The position numbers were made by a program, and so were the translations under genes. 64,000 bases of DNA from an uncultured Nitrospirales bacterium (lineage in GTDB: Bacteria > Nitrospirota > Nitrospiria > Nitrospirales > UBA8639): the NCBI GenBank assembly GCA_951812745.1, contig OX638327.1, positions 496,001 through 560,000 on the forward strand, written 5' to 3'. Position 1 is the stretch's first letter, and the number at the start of each line of letters is the position of its first letter. The notes under the pieces are model-generated. The model did no database searches, was not told the origin of the DNA, and saw only the letters and a list, made by a program, of their open reading frames with translations. Shown in pieces: positions 9,395 to 18,872 of the stretch.

Positions 9395-10348
9395 ATGAGA
9401 GTGGTGCAGACGCGTAACAAAGGATTGGTGTTCGGCATTCTTCTCTCTGCCTTGGTCGTCGGCGTGCTGTTGACGATGGGGCAGGTTCCGTTGGCGGTCA
9501 GCCAACCGGTGACGATTCCAGTGGGCAGCATTAGCGGGCCGATCCCCATGGACGCGGCCAACCCGGTGTGGGAAACGGTCCCGGGGATTGTGGTGCCCTT
9601 GAGCGGCCAAACGATTACGACGCCCATGCATCCCAACATCTCGGTGAAGACCGTCATGGTCAAAATGGCCACCAACGGCAAGGAGATCGGGGTGTGGGCC
9701 AACTGGGGGGATCAAACCCTGAACAACACCGTCATCGGGCCGCAGGATTTCCGGGATCAGGTGGCGGTGCAATTTCCCGTCCAGACGGCCGGCGCGCCGC
9801 CGTTCCAATGTATGGGGCAATCCGGGGGCACGGTGAACATCTGGCGCTGGAATGCGGAATGGCAACGGGACATGGGCGCGGGCGTCGCGGGGATGTGGGA
9901 CGTGGATCAGCAATATCCCTCGATTGCCTGGGACTTTTACTATGAAGAGCCGGCGGGGGGCGTGACCTATCCGGACCGGATCGGCCGGAGTTTGGGGCCG
10001 TTCAATCCGGGGATTTGGTCGGGCAACATCATGTCGGATCCGGATTTACGGACCAGTTCGGTGGAAGATTTGAATGCGAACGGGTTCAGCACGTTAACGA
10101 CGCAGGCGTCGCAGGACGTGATGGGGAACGGGCTGTGGGAACCGTACGGGGCGTTGAAAGGCGGTTGCTGCAGCGGGCCGACGTGGCGCGTGGTGATGAA
10201 GCGGTCGCTGGCGACGAATGACGCGAACGACGTGCAATTCGGGGCCGGAGCGAGCATCCCGGTGGCGTTCGCGGTGTGGGATGGCCAGAACGTGGAACGG
10301 AACGGCATGAAGGGCATCTCCACTTGGTTTACCGCCAAGATGCCGTAA
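9395..10348 (+). CDS. nxrC: Nitrite oxidoreductase gamma subunit (NxrC), heme-binding
   Basis: A 317-aa putative heme b subunit of periplasmic nitrite oxidoreductase, related to the gamma subunit of ethylbenzene dehydrogenase-type molybdoenzymes. An N-terminal hydrophobic segment (about 10-30) ends in a signal-peptide-like region. The mature part is all-beta, with the family landmarks PLSGQTITTP, QCMGQ (Met140, likely axial ligand), NIWRWNAEWQ and WRVVMKRSL (Lys, likely second ligand). A perfect AAAGGAGG ribosome site precedes the ATG. An intrinsic terminator follows, so it probably ends the transcript that starts before torD. NxrA and NxrB are not adjacent, which is normal in Nitrospira where nxrC copies lie apart from nxrAB. 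Confidence 0.88.
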   Translation: MRVVQTRNKGLVFGILLSALVVGVLLTMGQVPLAVSQPVTIPVGSISGPIPMDAANPVWETVPGIVVPLSGQTITTPMHPNISVKTVMVKMATNGKEIGVWANWGDQTLNNTVIGPQDFRDQVAVQFPVQTAGAPPFQCMGQSGGTVNIWRWNAEWQRDMGAGVAGMWDVDQQYPSIAWDFYYEEPAGGVTYPDRIGRSLGPFNPGIWSGNIMSDPDLRTSSVEDLNANGFSTLTTQASQDVMGNGLWEPYGALKGGCCSGPTWRVVMKRSLATNDANDVQFGAGASIPVAFAVWDGQNVERNGMKGISTWFTAKMP

Positions 10349-10383
10349 GTTTTACTGAATCTATTTGCAATTGCGAATTGAAG

Positions 10384-10436
10384 AGACCCTGGGGTCCTCC
10401 TGATAAGGATGGAGGACGTCAGGGTCTTTTCTTTTT
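10384..10436 (+). terminator. Intrinsic terminator after nxrC
   Basis: AGACCCTG (10384-10391) pairs with CAGGGTCT (10420-10427), and inside it GTCCTCC (10394-10400) pairs with GGAGGAC (10411-10417). A T-rich run (TTTTCTTTTT) follows. It lies 36 bases after the nxrC stop codon. Confidence 0.85.
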
Positions 10437-10637
10437 ACGTCTGGAGTTCTTGAGAGTCCTCTTGTGCAGGAACTTCCAGGCTGTCGAAGCTGCATCCGTC
10501 CTTTCGGTAAAGTTGCATAAGAAACCGGAAGCCGTGTATAAGAATTATTGAACGTTCAGCGCATAATCGTACGCGCGAAACATGGTGATGAGGTCCATCT
10601 TCATGGGATACGGGAATACTTTAATTAAGGAGGCAAT

Positions 10638-12413
10638 GTGAAAATCTCTTTGCTATTTCCTCCAAGTTGGCATCCCTCACAGCCCTATTTGAGTCTCCCG
10701 TGCTTGACGGCCTTTCTTGACCAGGCCGGGATTGCGGATAAAAGTCAACGGGACCTGAACATTGAACTCCTCGATACGATTCTGTCGAGAACGTATGGCT
10801 TGGAAGTCTATGAGAAGCTTGTCGAAAAGCTGAAGAAATTGGAGCATTCACGTGAAGGAGAGACGGGACCGGGAAGTGATGAACATTACGGCCGGATTGT
10901 GGAAGCTTTGGAGCGGTTTCCCCATTTGATCGATCAAATCGAACCGGCCAAAGCTTCACTACGTGGCGAAGAATTTTATGATATTGAACGTTATCGGGAA
11001 TGCCTGTTTTTAATCGACCGTTGGTTGGAAGTGGTGTCTTCGATTTATTTCCCAACCAGGCTTACCGTAGTCGACAACCAGTTTTCCTATTCCATTTATT
11101 CTTCTCGGGACATTCTCAAAGCGATCCACGATGAAGAACAGAATCCGTATCTGGACTTGTACCGGCGATATTTCCTGTCTTCCATCGTCGATGAAAATCC
11201 GGAGTTGATAGGCGTATCAATCACCGCGACGTCTCAGATCATTCCCGGCCTGACCCTGTGTCGGCTCATCAAGGAAGCGAATCCTGACATTCACGTGACC
11301 GTTGGCGGCAGTATCTTTACCCGGCTCGTGGACAATCTGCGTCGATGTGAACGGCTGTTCCAGGTGACGGATGATTTTATCGTCTTTGAGGGAGAGACGG
11401 CGTTATTGGAGTTGGTGAATCAATTGGAAGGGAAAAAGAACTTTGCCAAGGTTCCGAACCTCATCTATCGGGACAACGGAAAGGTTATTGTCAATCAGCC
11501 GTTTTATTCCGAGAATCTGGCGCAACATCCGGCTCCCAATTACGATGGATTTCCTCTGGACCGGTATCTGGCCCCCAAAACGGTCTTGCCGGTGCAGTTT
11601 TCACGAGGTTGTTACTATAAGGACTGTGCGTTCTGTGCTTTGACGTTGGACCATCAGAATTTTCGCCAAAAAGATCCCATCAAGGTGGTGGACGAACTCC
11701 AGGCGCTTACTCAAAAATATGACACGCCGTTTTTCTTTTTTACGGATGAATGTCTGGCGCTCTCGCCCACTCGCCGGTTATGCAAGGAAATTCTGAAACG
11801 ACAACTCGACATTCAATGGACGGCCGAACTTCGTTTTGAAAAAAATCTCTCAAGAGAATTACTGACCTTAATGCGGGACGCCGGATGCCACAAAATTGTG
11901 TTCGGCTTGGAAACCTACAATAAGCGCATGATGGATTTCATGCAAAAAGGCATTACCCAGGAGAACGTCGACCGGATCTGTGCGGATTGCGTGGACCTGG
12001 GTATCGGGGTGCATTGCTATATCATCGTCGGCTTCCCGACTGAAACGGAAGAGGAAGCCCGGGAAACCATGAACTTTATATTGGAGAATTCAAAGCTGAA
12101 TTCGTCCTATGGGTTTTCCTGCCAGCCCTGTCTCTTTGATCTTGAAAAAGAAGCCCCCATTATGAGCGACCCGGGAGGCTACGGGATTCAGCGCATTATG
12201 CGACCGGCCGCGGAAGATTTGAGCTTGGGTTTTTTCTATGAAGTCAAGCAGGGCATGACGCCTGAAGAGGCCGAAAGACTGTATCAGCACGTGTATGAAA
12301 AAGTCAGTGGAGTGGTCGTGGAATTGCCGTTTAATTATTCGATGGCCGATGGATTGCTCTACATCGCTCGACACAAACAACAACATGCCCCGGAATTCAC
12401 TGCCGTTTCATAG
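10638..12413 (+). CDS. B12-binding-domain radical SAM protein
   Basis: A 591-aa member of the radical SAM superfamily with an N-terminal cobalamin-binding-like domain (GVSITATSQI, then VTVGGSIFTRL). The iron-sulfur motif is RGCYYKDCAFC, that is C-x4-C-x2-C, one residue longer in the first spacing than the classical CxxxCxxC. Other radical SAM landmarks follow: ECLALSPTR, IQWTAELRF, IVFGLET and IIVGFPTET. The start is GTG with a strong AAGGAGG site five bases upstream. It opens a new transcription unit after the nxrC terminator and is followed by a membrane protein and a TPR protein. The substrate is unknown. Confidence 0.82.
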   Translation: MKISLLFPPSWHPSQPYLSLPCLTAFLDQAGIADKSQRDLNIELLDTILSRTYGLEVYEKLVEKLKKLEHSREGETGPGSDEHYGRIVEALERFPHLIDQIEPAKASLRGEEFYDIERYRECLFLIDRWLEVVSSIYFPTRLTVVDNQFSYSIYSSRDILKAIHDEEQNPYLDLYRRYFLSSIVDENPELIGVSITATSQIIPGLTLCRLIKEANPDIHVTVGGSIFTRLVDNLRRCERLFQVTDDFIVFEGETALLELVNQLEGKKNFAKVPNLIYRDNGKVIVNQPFYSENLAQHPAPNYDGFPLDRYLAPKTVLPVQFSRGCYYKDCAFCALTLDHQNFRQKDPIKVVDELQALTQKYDTPFFFFTDECLALSPTRRLCKEILKRQLDIQWTAELRFEKNLSRELLTLMRDAGCHKIVFGLETYNKRMMDFMQKGITQENVDRICADCVDLGIGVHCYIIVGFPTETEEEARETMNFILENSKLNSSYGFSCQPCLFDLEKEAPIMSDPGGYGIQRIMRPAAEDLSLGFFYEVKQGMTPEEAERLYQHVYEKVSGVVVELPFNYSMADGLLYIARHKQQHAPEFTAVS

Positions 12414-12482
12414 TCACGAAGCGCCGTCCGTGTGTTCTCAGTGCTGATCTGACGGGAAAGAGAAGAAAAAGGCGGAACGGAT

Positions 12483-13598
12483 ATGACGGCAGCGCCGACA
12501 TCGGGTCACGAAAGCGGACCCTCCACGAATCCAGGGATCCTGTTTGAATATGCGTTGAAGGTTCTCCTGCTTTCGGCGTTTCTGGAACTCGTTCTTTATC
12601 GCTTGGCCTCCCGGTTGGGCATGCACATGGCCAAGCTCGCCGAAAAATCCGAAGCCGTCAGGCTGACGTTCAAAACGCTTTCCTCCCTGGGATTTGTTCT
12701 TCTCAACGTCACCTCTATTCTGCTGTTCCTGGTCCTATTCATTTTGCTGATTCAAAAATTACGCGAATCGGTGTGGTCGGGTCGTTTTGACGGGTTCCTG
12801 GTTCCGGCCGTCTCATTGCTCGTCATATTGACCGTGGTCTATCTCCTCTTTCCACCCGCTATGTTGGGAGCGGTCGTCTATAATCTCGTGTCGTTGGTGA
12901 TTCTTTCCATCCTGATGGCGGAATTTCTGGTGACGCATCGTCTTTGGGCGCAACGTGTCACCGTGGGGTGTTTTTTGTTGGGCATTTTCGGATGGATTTA
13001 CTACCAGACGGTGTCCACGACCTATGGGTTATTGGGCATTGTCGCCGCGCCGCCTCTCGTCCATGAAATCAGTCGGGGGGGCGAAGCCCTTATGGTCTTG
13101 GCGAGTATCCTGGTTTTGTGGTCGTACGGCAGCACGTCGCTCTTTACCAAAAATAAAACCCAACGGAAATGGGCCATGACCCTTCTTCTCAGCGGGATCG
13201 CGACCTTTTTGGTGTTGCTCTACATCGATTTTTTCCTGTCACTGTATAGCTCCACGCTTGCTGAAGATGCGAGAAAGGCAGGGCAGGGGATCGGCTGGGT
13301 GTTTCAAATGGGCATGGGGTACACCTTTTATTTACCCTTTGCTCTCTATATGGCAGGCTTTACCTGCTGGGCATATACCGTCATTAAACTGGTGTTGATC
13401 GGTCGTTTGGCGGGGTATGGGTTGGGATTGATGTTTATGGCAGGGTATGCCTTGCAATTGTCACATTTGACGTTAATGGTGGTTGTTGGATTCATGCTGA
13501 TGACGCTTGATAAGCGGGGCACGCTGGGAAAATTACGCACTAGAGCAGGAACGGTGGCCTATTCCCCGGTGACTCCTGCGTTCAGTCAAATACGTTGA
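12483..13598 (+). CDS. Polytopic membrane protein of unknown function
   Basis: I do not recognise the family. The 371-aa product is strongly hydrophobic, with about eight or nine membrane segments, for example around residues 15-35, 60-88, 98-120, 122-145, 155-175, 195-215, 225-250, 275-300 and 310-340. No heme or metal motif is evident, though a few histidines lie in or near the membrane segments. It sits between the radical SAM enzyme and a TPR protein on the same strand with short gaps. It could be the membrane partner of either, or an energy-chain component (inference). Confidence 0.6.
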   Translation: MTAAPTSGHESGPSTNPGILFEYALKVLLLSAFLELVLYRLASRLGMHMAKLAEKSEAVRLTFKTLSSLGFVLLNVTSILLFLVLFILLIQKLRESVWSGRFDGFLVPAVSLLVILTVVYLLFPPAMLGAVVYNLVSLVILSILMAEFLVTHRLWAQRVTVGCFLLGIFGWIYYQTVSTTYGLLGIVAAPPLVHEISRGGEALMVLASILVLWSYGSTSLFTKNKTQRKWAMTLLLSGIATFLVLLYIDFFLSLYSSTLAEDARKAGQGIGWVFQMGMGYTFYLPFALYMAGFTCWAYTVIKLVLIGRLAGYGLGLMFMAGYALQLSHLTLMVVVGFMLMTLDKRGTLGKLRTRAGTVAYSPVTPAFSQIR

Positions 13599-13615
13599 GA
13601 GGATATGTAACGATT

Positions 13616-14422
13616 ATGGAATCAGAACGTGTCGCAACAGAGCAAGAGGGCGGGGTGAGTGAGCCGCAGGCGCAGGAGCAGGAGCAACCGTTGACTCCGG
13701 ATGAAGAGATTGCAGAACTTGAAAAATTGCTCAGTGAAGAACCTGACGATTTTCAAGCCCGTTGCCGGTTGGGCGAATTGTATTTTGGAAAAGGGAAACT
13801 GGAAGAGGCCTTGACCGAAGTCAAAAAGGCCGTAGAAATGGCCGAGGGCTTGAGAACAGAGATGGACCGCTCCCTGGCCATGTATTATTCCAACCTCGGA
13901 ACGATATACGGTACCAAGGGCATGATGGACGATGCCCGTCCTCAATTTGAGCGGGCGTTGGAGTTGAACAAATATGACGTGTTGGCCTTGTTCAATTTGG
14001 GAAGGCTCCATCACGATAAGAAAGAATATATGCAGGCAAAGGAGTACTTCGAACGATTAATCGAAATTACCCCTGAAGATCCGATTGCCTGGTATAATTT
14101 GGCAGGAGTCTATGAACAGTTGGATAATCCGCAAGTGTCGGATTACAACACCCTTGATATGGCCGTCCAAGCCTATATGAAGGTGCTGGAATTCGACCCC
14201 AAACATTTGGAATCCAGTTTTAAACTCATGGACATTGCGTTTACGTTGAAAAAATCGGACATGGCTGTAAAAATCATGGAAGAAGCCGTTGAGCACAGCC
14301 CGGATGAGCCGCTGGCGTATTACAACCTCATCAATACCTATGAGAAGTGTAAAATGTTTGAACAGGCTGAAGAGGCTCGGCAACGGTTAAAACAAAGGTT
14401 TGCGAAACGAGCCCGTGAATAA
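13616..14422 (+). CDS. Tetratricopeptide repeat protein
   Basis: A 268-aa protein with an acidic, Gln-rich N-terminus (about 35 residues), then four to six TPR units. Examples are [47 protein letters not shown] and [16 protein letters not shown] chose the ATG at 13616. An upstream in-frame TTG at 13595 would overlap the previous gene, and GAGAGGA sits properly for the ATG. No signal peptide is present, so it is likely a cytoplasmic scaffold. TPR proteins often assist assembly of multisubunit enzymes; here it neighbours TatA and NxrC-like genes. Confidence 0.78.
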   Translation: MESERVATEQEGGVSEPQAQEQEQPLTPDEEIAELEKLLSEEPDDFQARCRLGELYFGKGKLEEALTEVKKAVEMAEGLRTEMDRSLAMYYSNLGTIYGTKGMMDDARPQFERALELNKYDVLALFNLGRLHHDKKEYMQAKEYFERLIEITPEDPIAWYNLAGVYEQLDNPQVSDYNTLDMAVQAYMKVLEFDPKHLESSFKLMDIAFTLKKSDMAVKIMEEAVEHSPDEPLAYYNLINTYEKCKMFEQAEEARQRLKQRFAKRARE

Positions 14423-14454
14423 GGGCATTCTTGTCTCAAAAGGAGAAATCCATC

Positions 14455-14760
14455 ATGTTTGGAAGTTTAGGCTTTACCGAGTTGATTCTAATACTCTTCA
14501 TAGTTCTGATTATATTCGGCGCTGGGAAATTGCCTCAGCTTGGTGAGGGGGTCGGGAAGGCGATAAAAGGCTTCAAGAAATCCGTGAATGAAGCCGAAGC
14601 CATTGAACACGAAGCGCACAATATCGCGGAGCAGGAGACCCAGGCTCAGGTGAATCCGCAAGGTGCAGACGTGGCGCCACCGCCGGCTCCGCAAAGTGAT
14701 CAGACTGTTTCTCCAATACAAGCCTCTCAACCAGAACCGGCTCAGACGTCGAAGAGTTAA
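14455..14760 (+). CDS. tatA: Twin-arginine translocase subunit TatA/TatE
   Basis: A 101-aa membrane protein that forms the pore-like part of the Tat export system for folded, cofactor-bearing proteins. It has the standard design: a short N-terminal membrane helix ([17 protein letters not shown]), the hinge [17 protein letters not shown], an amphipathic helix and a polar, Gln/Pro-rich tail. The ATG at 14455 follows AAAGGAG with ideal spacing; an upstream alternative at 14431 has no such site. The partner TatC lies at 23469-24395. Its location among Nxr accessory genes fits export of Mo and heme enzymes. Confidence 0.92.
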   Translation: MFGSLGFTELILILFIVLIIFGAGKLPQLGEGVGKAIKGFKKSVNEAEAIEHEAHNIAEQETQAQVNPQGADVAPPPAPQSDQTVSPIQASQPEPAQTSKS

Positions 14761-14803
14761 CTTTCTGCGGTTCTGACGTGAGAATACAATTCAGGAGTGT
14801 GGT

Positions 14804-16057
14804 ATGGAAACGAGCGTAGAGTCACCGGTTGGAAGAATTGAAACGTTTGCGGGCAATGGGAAATCTCGAAGTACAGGTGACGGGAAACGTGCGAAGAAAG
14901 CCGGGATTCCCTTACCGAATCATATTTGTGTCGACAAGGAAGGCCGTTGGCTCTACATTGCCGAAAACGGGTCGGACCGGGTTCGGCGGGTCGATTTGGA
15001 GGCCGGGACCATTCATAACTATGCAGGCATTGGAGAAACGTGTTACAGCGGGGATTACGGTCCTTGTGGAGAAGCGGGTCTGTACCTGCCTTTGAGCGTG
15101 GCGATTGATTCCAAGAACGACTTGTATATTTGTGATTCCGGAAGTAACCGCGTTCGCAAAGTCGATCACGAGACCGATATTATTACGACGGTCGTGGGTT
15201 CCGGAGACTCCGGCTTTAATGGTGACGGCCCGGCGTTGGAAGTTAACTTGACCTATCCCGGGGCGATTGCCTTCGATCCGGAAGACAACCTGTATATTGC
15301 GGATACCCAAGCCCACCGTATACGAAAATACGATCCCCGAACAGACTTGGTGACTACCATTGCGGGGACGTGGTCCAGAGCCGATGAAGACTGGATCAGT
15401 CCATTGACCGCACAAAACCTGGTCGTGCTTTCCGGTGACGCGATTGGTATTGACTTCAGCGATGATCAGGGATGGCTGCGCCCGCAATGTTCGGACAACT
15501 TGGATCTGTCCCCCTACCTTGACGACGGTCGACCGGCGCTCGAAGCGAAACTTTGGGACATCGTGGCGATTGACGTGGACTCGCGCGGGAACGTGTTCCT
15601 CACGGATAAAGCCAGTAACCGCATCCGAAAGGTTGACGCACAAACGGGTATGATTTCGACCGTGGCAGGGGTGTGTCGTTTTGGGTATGATGGAGATGGA
15701 AAGCCCGCGGTCAGGTCCATGTTGAACGTGCCGGAGGCGGCCATTGTCGATCAGGAGGCGAACGTCTATATTGCCGATTCGATGAATCATCGCATCCGTA
15801 AAGTAGATCCCGCCACGGGACTGATCGAGACCATTGCGGGGAACGGAGACAGCGGCTACGACGATAAAAACATGGGAGGGTGTGGCGCCGCGCGTTTTGT
15901 GGCCAAAGAAGACGCAGGTATGTTGAAACATGGTGACGGGAACCTCGCCGTCGATGCGGTGGTGAATGCCCCGTCGGGCTTAGCCCTTGACGGTCAAGGC
16001 TATCTCTATATTTGTGAGCGCAACGAAAATAAAGTCCGGCGAATTAAACTTTGGTAA
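14804..16057 (+). CDS. NHL-repeat beta-propeller protein
   Basis: A 417-aa protein made of about six NHL-type repeats. Each contains a unit like LYIADTQAHRIRKYDP or VYIADSMNHRIRKVDP followed by TIAGNGDSGYDG-like turns. No signal peptide is visible at the N-terminus, so it may be cytoplasmic unless exported with a partner. NHL propellers mediate protein or ligand binding and do not by themselves indicate an enzyme. The gene lies between tatA and the second NxrC-like gene (9-base gap downstream), suggesting joint expression with the latter. Confidence 0.82.
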   Translation: METSVESPVGRIETFAGNGKSRSTGDGKRAKKAGIPLPNHICVDKEGRWLYIAENGSDRVRRVDLEAGTIHNYAGIGETCYSGDYGPCGEAGLYLPLSVAIDSKNDLYICDSGSNRVRKVDHETDIITTVVGSGDSGFNGDGPALEVNLTYPGAIAFDPEDNLYIADTQAHRIRKYDPRTDLVTTIAGTWSRADEDWISPLTAQNLVVLSGDAIGIDFSDDQGWLRPQCSDNLDLSPYLDDGRPALEAKLWDIVAIDVDSRGNVFLTDKASNRIRKVDAQTGMISTVAGVCRFGYDGDGKPAVRSMLNVPEAAIVDQEANVYIADSMNHRIRKVDPATGLIETIAGNGDSGYDDKNMGGCGAARFVAKEDAGMLKHGDGNLAVDAVVNAPSGLALDGQGYLYICERNENKVRRIKLW

Positions 16058-16066
16058 GAATGTCAG

Positions 16067-16960
16067 ATGAATGAAACGGTGTGTCCAAACGATGGAACCC
16101 ATCTTGTGAAATCGAAACGAACCCTTCCCCGCTCTCTGATCGTGACGGGATCAGGTATTCTGTTGCTGGCGGTGGCGCTTGGCTGGCTCGGTATTCCCGC
16201 GGTGAGCTCGCAAGGGATTGTCATTCGATCCCATTTTACGGAAGGTGCGATTCCGACGAAGCCGGATGATGCGGCATGGGAGACGATCGCGCCTATTCCC
16301 ATTCCGCTGAGCGGCCAAATCATTACTCGACCTGTTTGGCCCGAACCCAGCGCCAAAGTCATCTCGGTCCGGTCGATTCACAATGGCACAGATATCTCAT
16401 TCCTGGTGGAATGGCAGGATGCGACCAAGAACGAACGGCTGACGCCCGGTGTGTTTCGTGACGGGGCGGCCTTGGCCCTCCCGCTGGGGAATGCCCCGGC
16501 GTTTTTCTGTATGGGGCAATTGGATCACTACGTGAATATCTGGCATTGGAAAGCGGATTGGCAAAGCGACGTGGATCGCAGAAAAGCCAGGGCTAAGGAA
16601 AGGGGACGAAAAAGAAGAGGCATTCGAAAATTCGAAGTGATCCCGCGCCGGCCCTCCTCGGTCGAAGATCTCATCGGTGGCGGGTTCAGTACGTTGACGA
16701 GCAAGATCCGGCAAGGCAAGGTCAAGGGCGAAGCCGAATGGAAAAGCGGGTTTTGGCGAGTCGTCATGAAGCGTCCATTGACCAAATCTGGAGATGATAC
16801 GGAGAATGAAGCTCTCCTGGTCCCCGGCCGCATGCAAGCCGTGGCCTTTGCCGTCTGGAACGGCGAGAATAAAGAAAGGAATGGACAAAAAGCGGTGGCG
16901 TCGTGGCTCCAACTGCTGGTTGATCCCGTGGGTGGCCCAATGGCTTCGACGAAATCATGA
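16067..16960 (+). CDS. NxrC-like heme-binding subunit with a basic insert
   Basis: A 297-aa paralogue of the NxrC at 9395. Shared landmarks are PLSGQIITRP, FCMGQ (Met149), NIWHWKADWQ, SSVEDLIGGGFSTLT, WRVVMKRPL and AFAVWNGENKERNGQK. It differs by a membrane anchor or signal segment starting only after about 23 residues, and by a strongly basic stretch (RRKARAKERGRKRRGIRK) where NxrC has its aromatic-rich DVDQQYP...DFYYEEP loop. It is probably a periplasmic heme b protein of the ethylbenzene dehydrogenase gamma family. It may be an alternative gamma subunit for Nxr or a related oxidoreductase (inference). Confidence 0.82.
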   Translation: MNETVCPNDGTHLVKSKRTLPRSLIVTGSGILLLAVALGWLGIPAVSSQGIVIRSHFTEGAIPTKPDDAAWETIAPIPIPLSGQIITRPVWPEPSAKVISVRSIHNGTDISFLVEWQDATKNERLTPGVFRDGAALALPLGNAPAFFCMGQLDHYVNIWHWKADWQSDVDRRKARAKERGRKRRGIRKFEVIPRRPSSVEDLIGGGFSTLTSKIRQGKVKGEAEWKSGFWRVVMKRPLTKSGDDTENEALLVPGRMQAVAFAVWNGENKERNGQKAVASWLQLLVDPVGGPMASTKS

Positions 16961-17024
16961 GTCATCGGTAGCCCAACGTTTTTCTCACGTGTTCCTGTTA
17001 TCTCCCTACCATGAAGGTCGAAAG

Positions 17025-17456
17025 ATGATGGTCCGATGGGCTCTCAGTGTCGTTTTGATGGTGTGTGTCAGTGGCCTTGTGCGGTCGCCCGTTCTCTCTT
17101 TTGCAGAAGAAATGACGGAGGACCGTGCCTATGCCTTGGCGGAAGAATTTGGGATCGACGTTGGCGAAGTCGATGAGGAGATCAAAGAATTTCTTGGCTT
17201 GAACAAGGCGGAAGGCGTGGTGGTCTTTGGGGTGATCGGAAGCTCGCCGGCAGATCGTGCCGGTATAAAAGTCAAGGCCGTCATCAAAGAAGTGGACGGA
17301 AAAGACATCCGCAACATACTGGAGTTGGGAAAGGCGCTTGAAAAGGCGATGCCGACTCAGAATTTTTCGGTGGCGACGTTTGAACCGGCCGGTATCGATG
17401 ACCAGGGCGTCGGTGGTGGAATGAACTTCCACTTCGTCCGCGTTGAGAAAGATTAG
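17025..17456 (+). CDS. Small exported PDZ-domain protein
   Basis: A 143-aa protein with a signal peptide (hydrophobic core WALSVVLMVCVSGLV, cleavage near SFAEE). A single PDZ domain follows, with the carboxylate-binding-type loop EGVVVFGVIGSSPADRAGI and the KAVIKEVDGKDI strand. There is no protease domain, so it is likely a periplasmic adaptor that binds protein C-termini. The ATG at 17025 has GAAGG about seven bases upstream. It sits between the NxrC-like protein and the first pentaheme cytochrome, whose start is just beyond its stop. Confidence 0.78.
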   Translation: MMVRWALSVVLMVCVSGLVRSPVLSFAEEMTEDRAYALAEEFGIDVGEVDEEIKEFLGLNKAEGVVVFGVIGSSPADRAGIKVKAVIKEVDGKDIRNILELGKALEKAMPTQNFSVATFEPAGIDDQGVGGGMNFHFVRVEKD

Positions 17457-17512
17457 TGAAAACCATGGAAGCTTGTGGAAGCAATGGGAACTACACGAAG
17501 AGACGTGGAAAA

Positions 17513-18823
17513 ATGAGAGGCCGCTTGCTGATGGTGCTGATGGGAATCCTGTGGGTTTCACTTCCATGTGCAAACGCACAGGAGGCCCCGAAAGTTCCTG
17601 AAAGCCACAAATGGATCAAGGAAATTGAAGAAGTCTTTTTGCCTTCCGATCATTGCAAGCAATGTCATGATCGTCACTACGAGGAATGGAAAGGGATGCG
17701 GGAGCAAACCCCCGACCTCAAGACGTTCGGGCGCGTGGATGGGGCCCTCTTGCATGGGACCGCGCTCACGTCTCCCGTGTTCAAGACCGTCCTCGGCCTG
17801 TGGCTGCAAACGGGACCGACCGCGGAAGAAAAAACCCGATGCCTGTCGTGTCATGCCCCCGCGGTCACGATCTTTCCTCAACATACGGAAAACATCATCG
17901 CGCAGGTCTTGTCGGAAAAGCCGAAAAAACGAGGCAGACGAGCGAAGAAGACACACGGGGTGGAAGGGATCAGTTGTTCGTCCTGTCACTTGATCGATTC
18001 GGTACGTGAGGATACTACGGATTTTCCCGCGTTCAAAATCAATCCAGGAAACACCTTTTTCGGGCCTTATGCCGATGCCGAAGAAAACCTCGTGCATCCC
18101 TCGAAACAGGCTCCGGTGTATAAGGGCGCTCAATTTTGTGCTTCCTGTCACTTCAGTAAAGTCAAGGACGTGACCAAGGCCGATTTGCCCGGACAGATTC
18201 TGAAAGGGACGATTTGTCAGGATTGCCACATGGAACAGTCGACCGGGAGCTCCACCTCCAAACGTGGCTCGCTGACGCGGCCCATCGGACGACATTGGTT
18301 TCAAGGGATTGTGATCCCGGGCATCATGCTCAGCAATCGAAACCTGCAAGCCGAGTGGTTCCCACGGGTGGATCTTGAGGTCCTGCAGTCGGGGAACGGC
18401 GTTGAAGGCAGGGTGTTGGTCAGGAACGGGAGTCTCCCCCACGTGTTTCCCGGCGGAGACCCCGTGCTGAAGCAGTTTTTCGTGACGGTGACCGTCAAAG
18501 ACGCCGATGGGCACGTTCTCGGCACCCAAGAGGAGCGTTTCGGATTGCCGTTTGAGCAAATCCTTCGTGGGCCGATTCCGAACCCGCTCGTCAACGGCGG
18601 AACAACGCGGAAAGTCCCGTTCTCCATACAGGTCAAGGAAGGCGCCTCGCCGAGTTACGTGGAGGCCTCCTTGAATTATGCCTTGATCCCCAAACCGAGC
18701 CAGGCATTGTTTGACCAATATCTCGGAACCCTGGAACACAAACGGGAGAAAAAGAAAGCTGCGGAGATCATCGAGGATTATTCGTCGCCGCGACTCCTCA
18801 CGTTCCGGACGAAATCTTTATAA
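17513..18823 (+). CDS. Pentaheme cytochrome c with C-terminal beta domain
   Basis: A 436-aa exported cytochrome. After the signal peptide (LLMVLMGILWVSLPCANA) come five CxxCH heme sites: CKQCH, CLSCH, CSSCH, CASCH and CQDCH, within the first 250 residues. The opening DHCKQCHDRHYEEW resembles the start of cytochrome c554-type domains. The last 180 residues lack heme sites and look beta-rich. I chose the ATG at 17513, which gives a clean signal peptide; a GTG at 17456 overlapping the previous stop is possible. A homologue with the same layout follows at 18873. Likely role: periplasmic electron carrier. Confidence 0.85.
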   Translation: MRGRLLMVLMGILWVSLPCANAQEAPKVPESHKWIKEIEEVFLPSDHCKQCHDRHYEEWKGMREQTPDLKTFGRVDGALLHGTALTSPVFKTVLGLWLQTGPTAEEKTRCLSCHAPAVTIFPQHTENIIAQVLSEKPKKRGRRAKKTHGVEGISCSSCHLIDSVREDTTDFPAFKINPGNTFFGPYADAEENLVHPSKQAPVYKGAQFCASCHFSKVKDVTKADLPGQILKGTICQDCHMEQSTGSSTSKRGSLTRPIGRHWFQGIVIPGIMLSNRNLQAEWFPRVDLEVLQSGNGVEGRVLVRNGSLPHVFPGGDPVLKQFFVTVTVKDADGHVLGTQEERFGLPFEQILRGPIPNPLVNGGTTRKVPFSIQVKEGASPSYVEASLNYALIPKPSQALFDQYLGTLEHKREKKKAAEIIEDYSSPRLLTFRTKSL

Positions 18824-18872
18824 TTGGCCACTCATTACACGGATTCCAAGTTGATCGATCGAGGGCGACTCC

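Noticed and set aside
10919-10935. TTGATCGATCAA palindrome
   Set aside because: FNR-like halves lack the four-base spacer and the site is inside the radical SAM coding region.
14912-15931. Minus-strand open frame opposite the NHL protein
   Set aside because: Shadow of a repeat-rich coding sequence; the plus strand carries clear NHL repeats.
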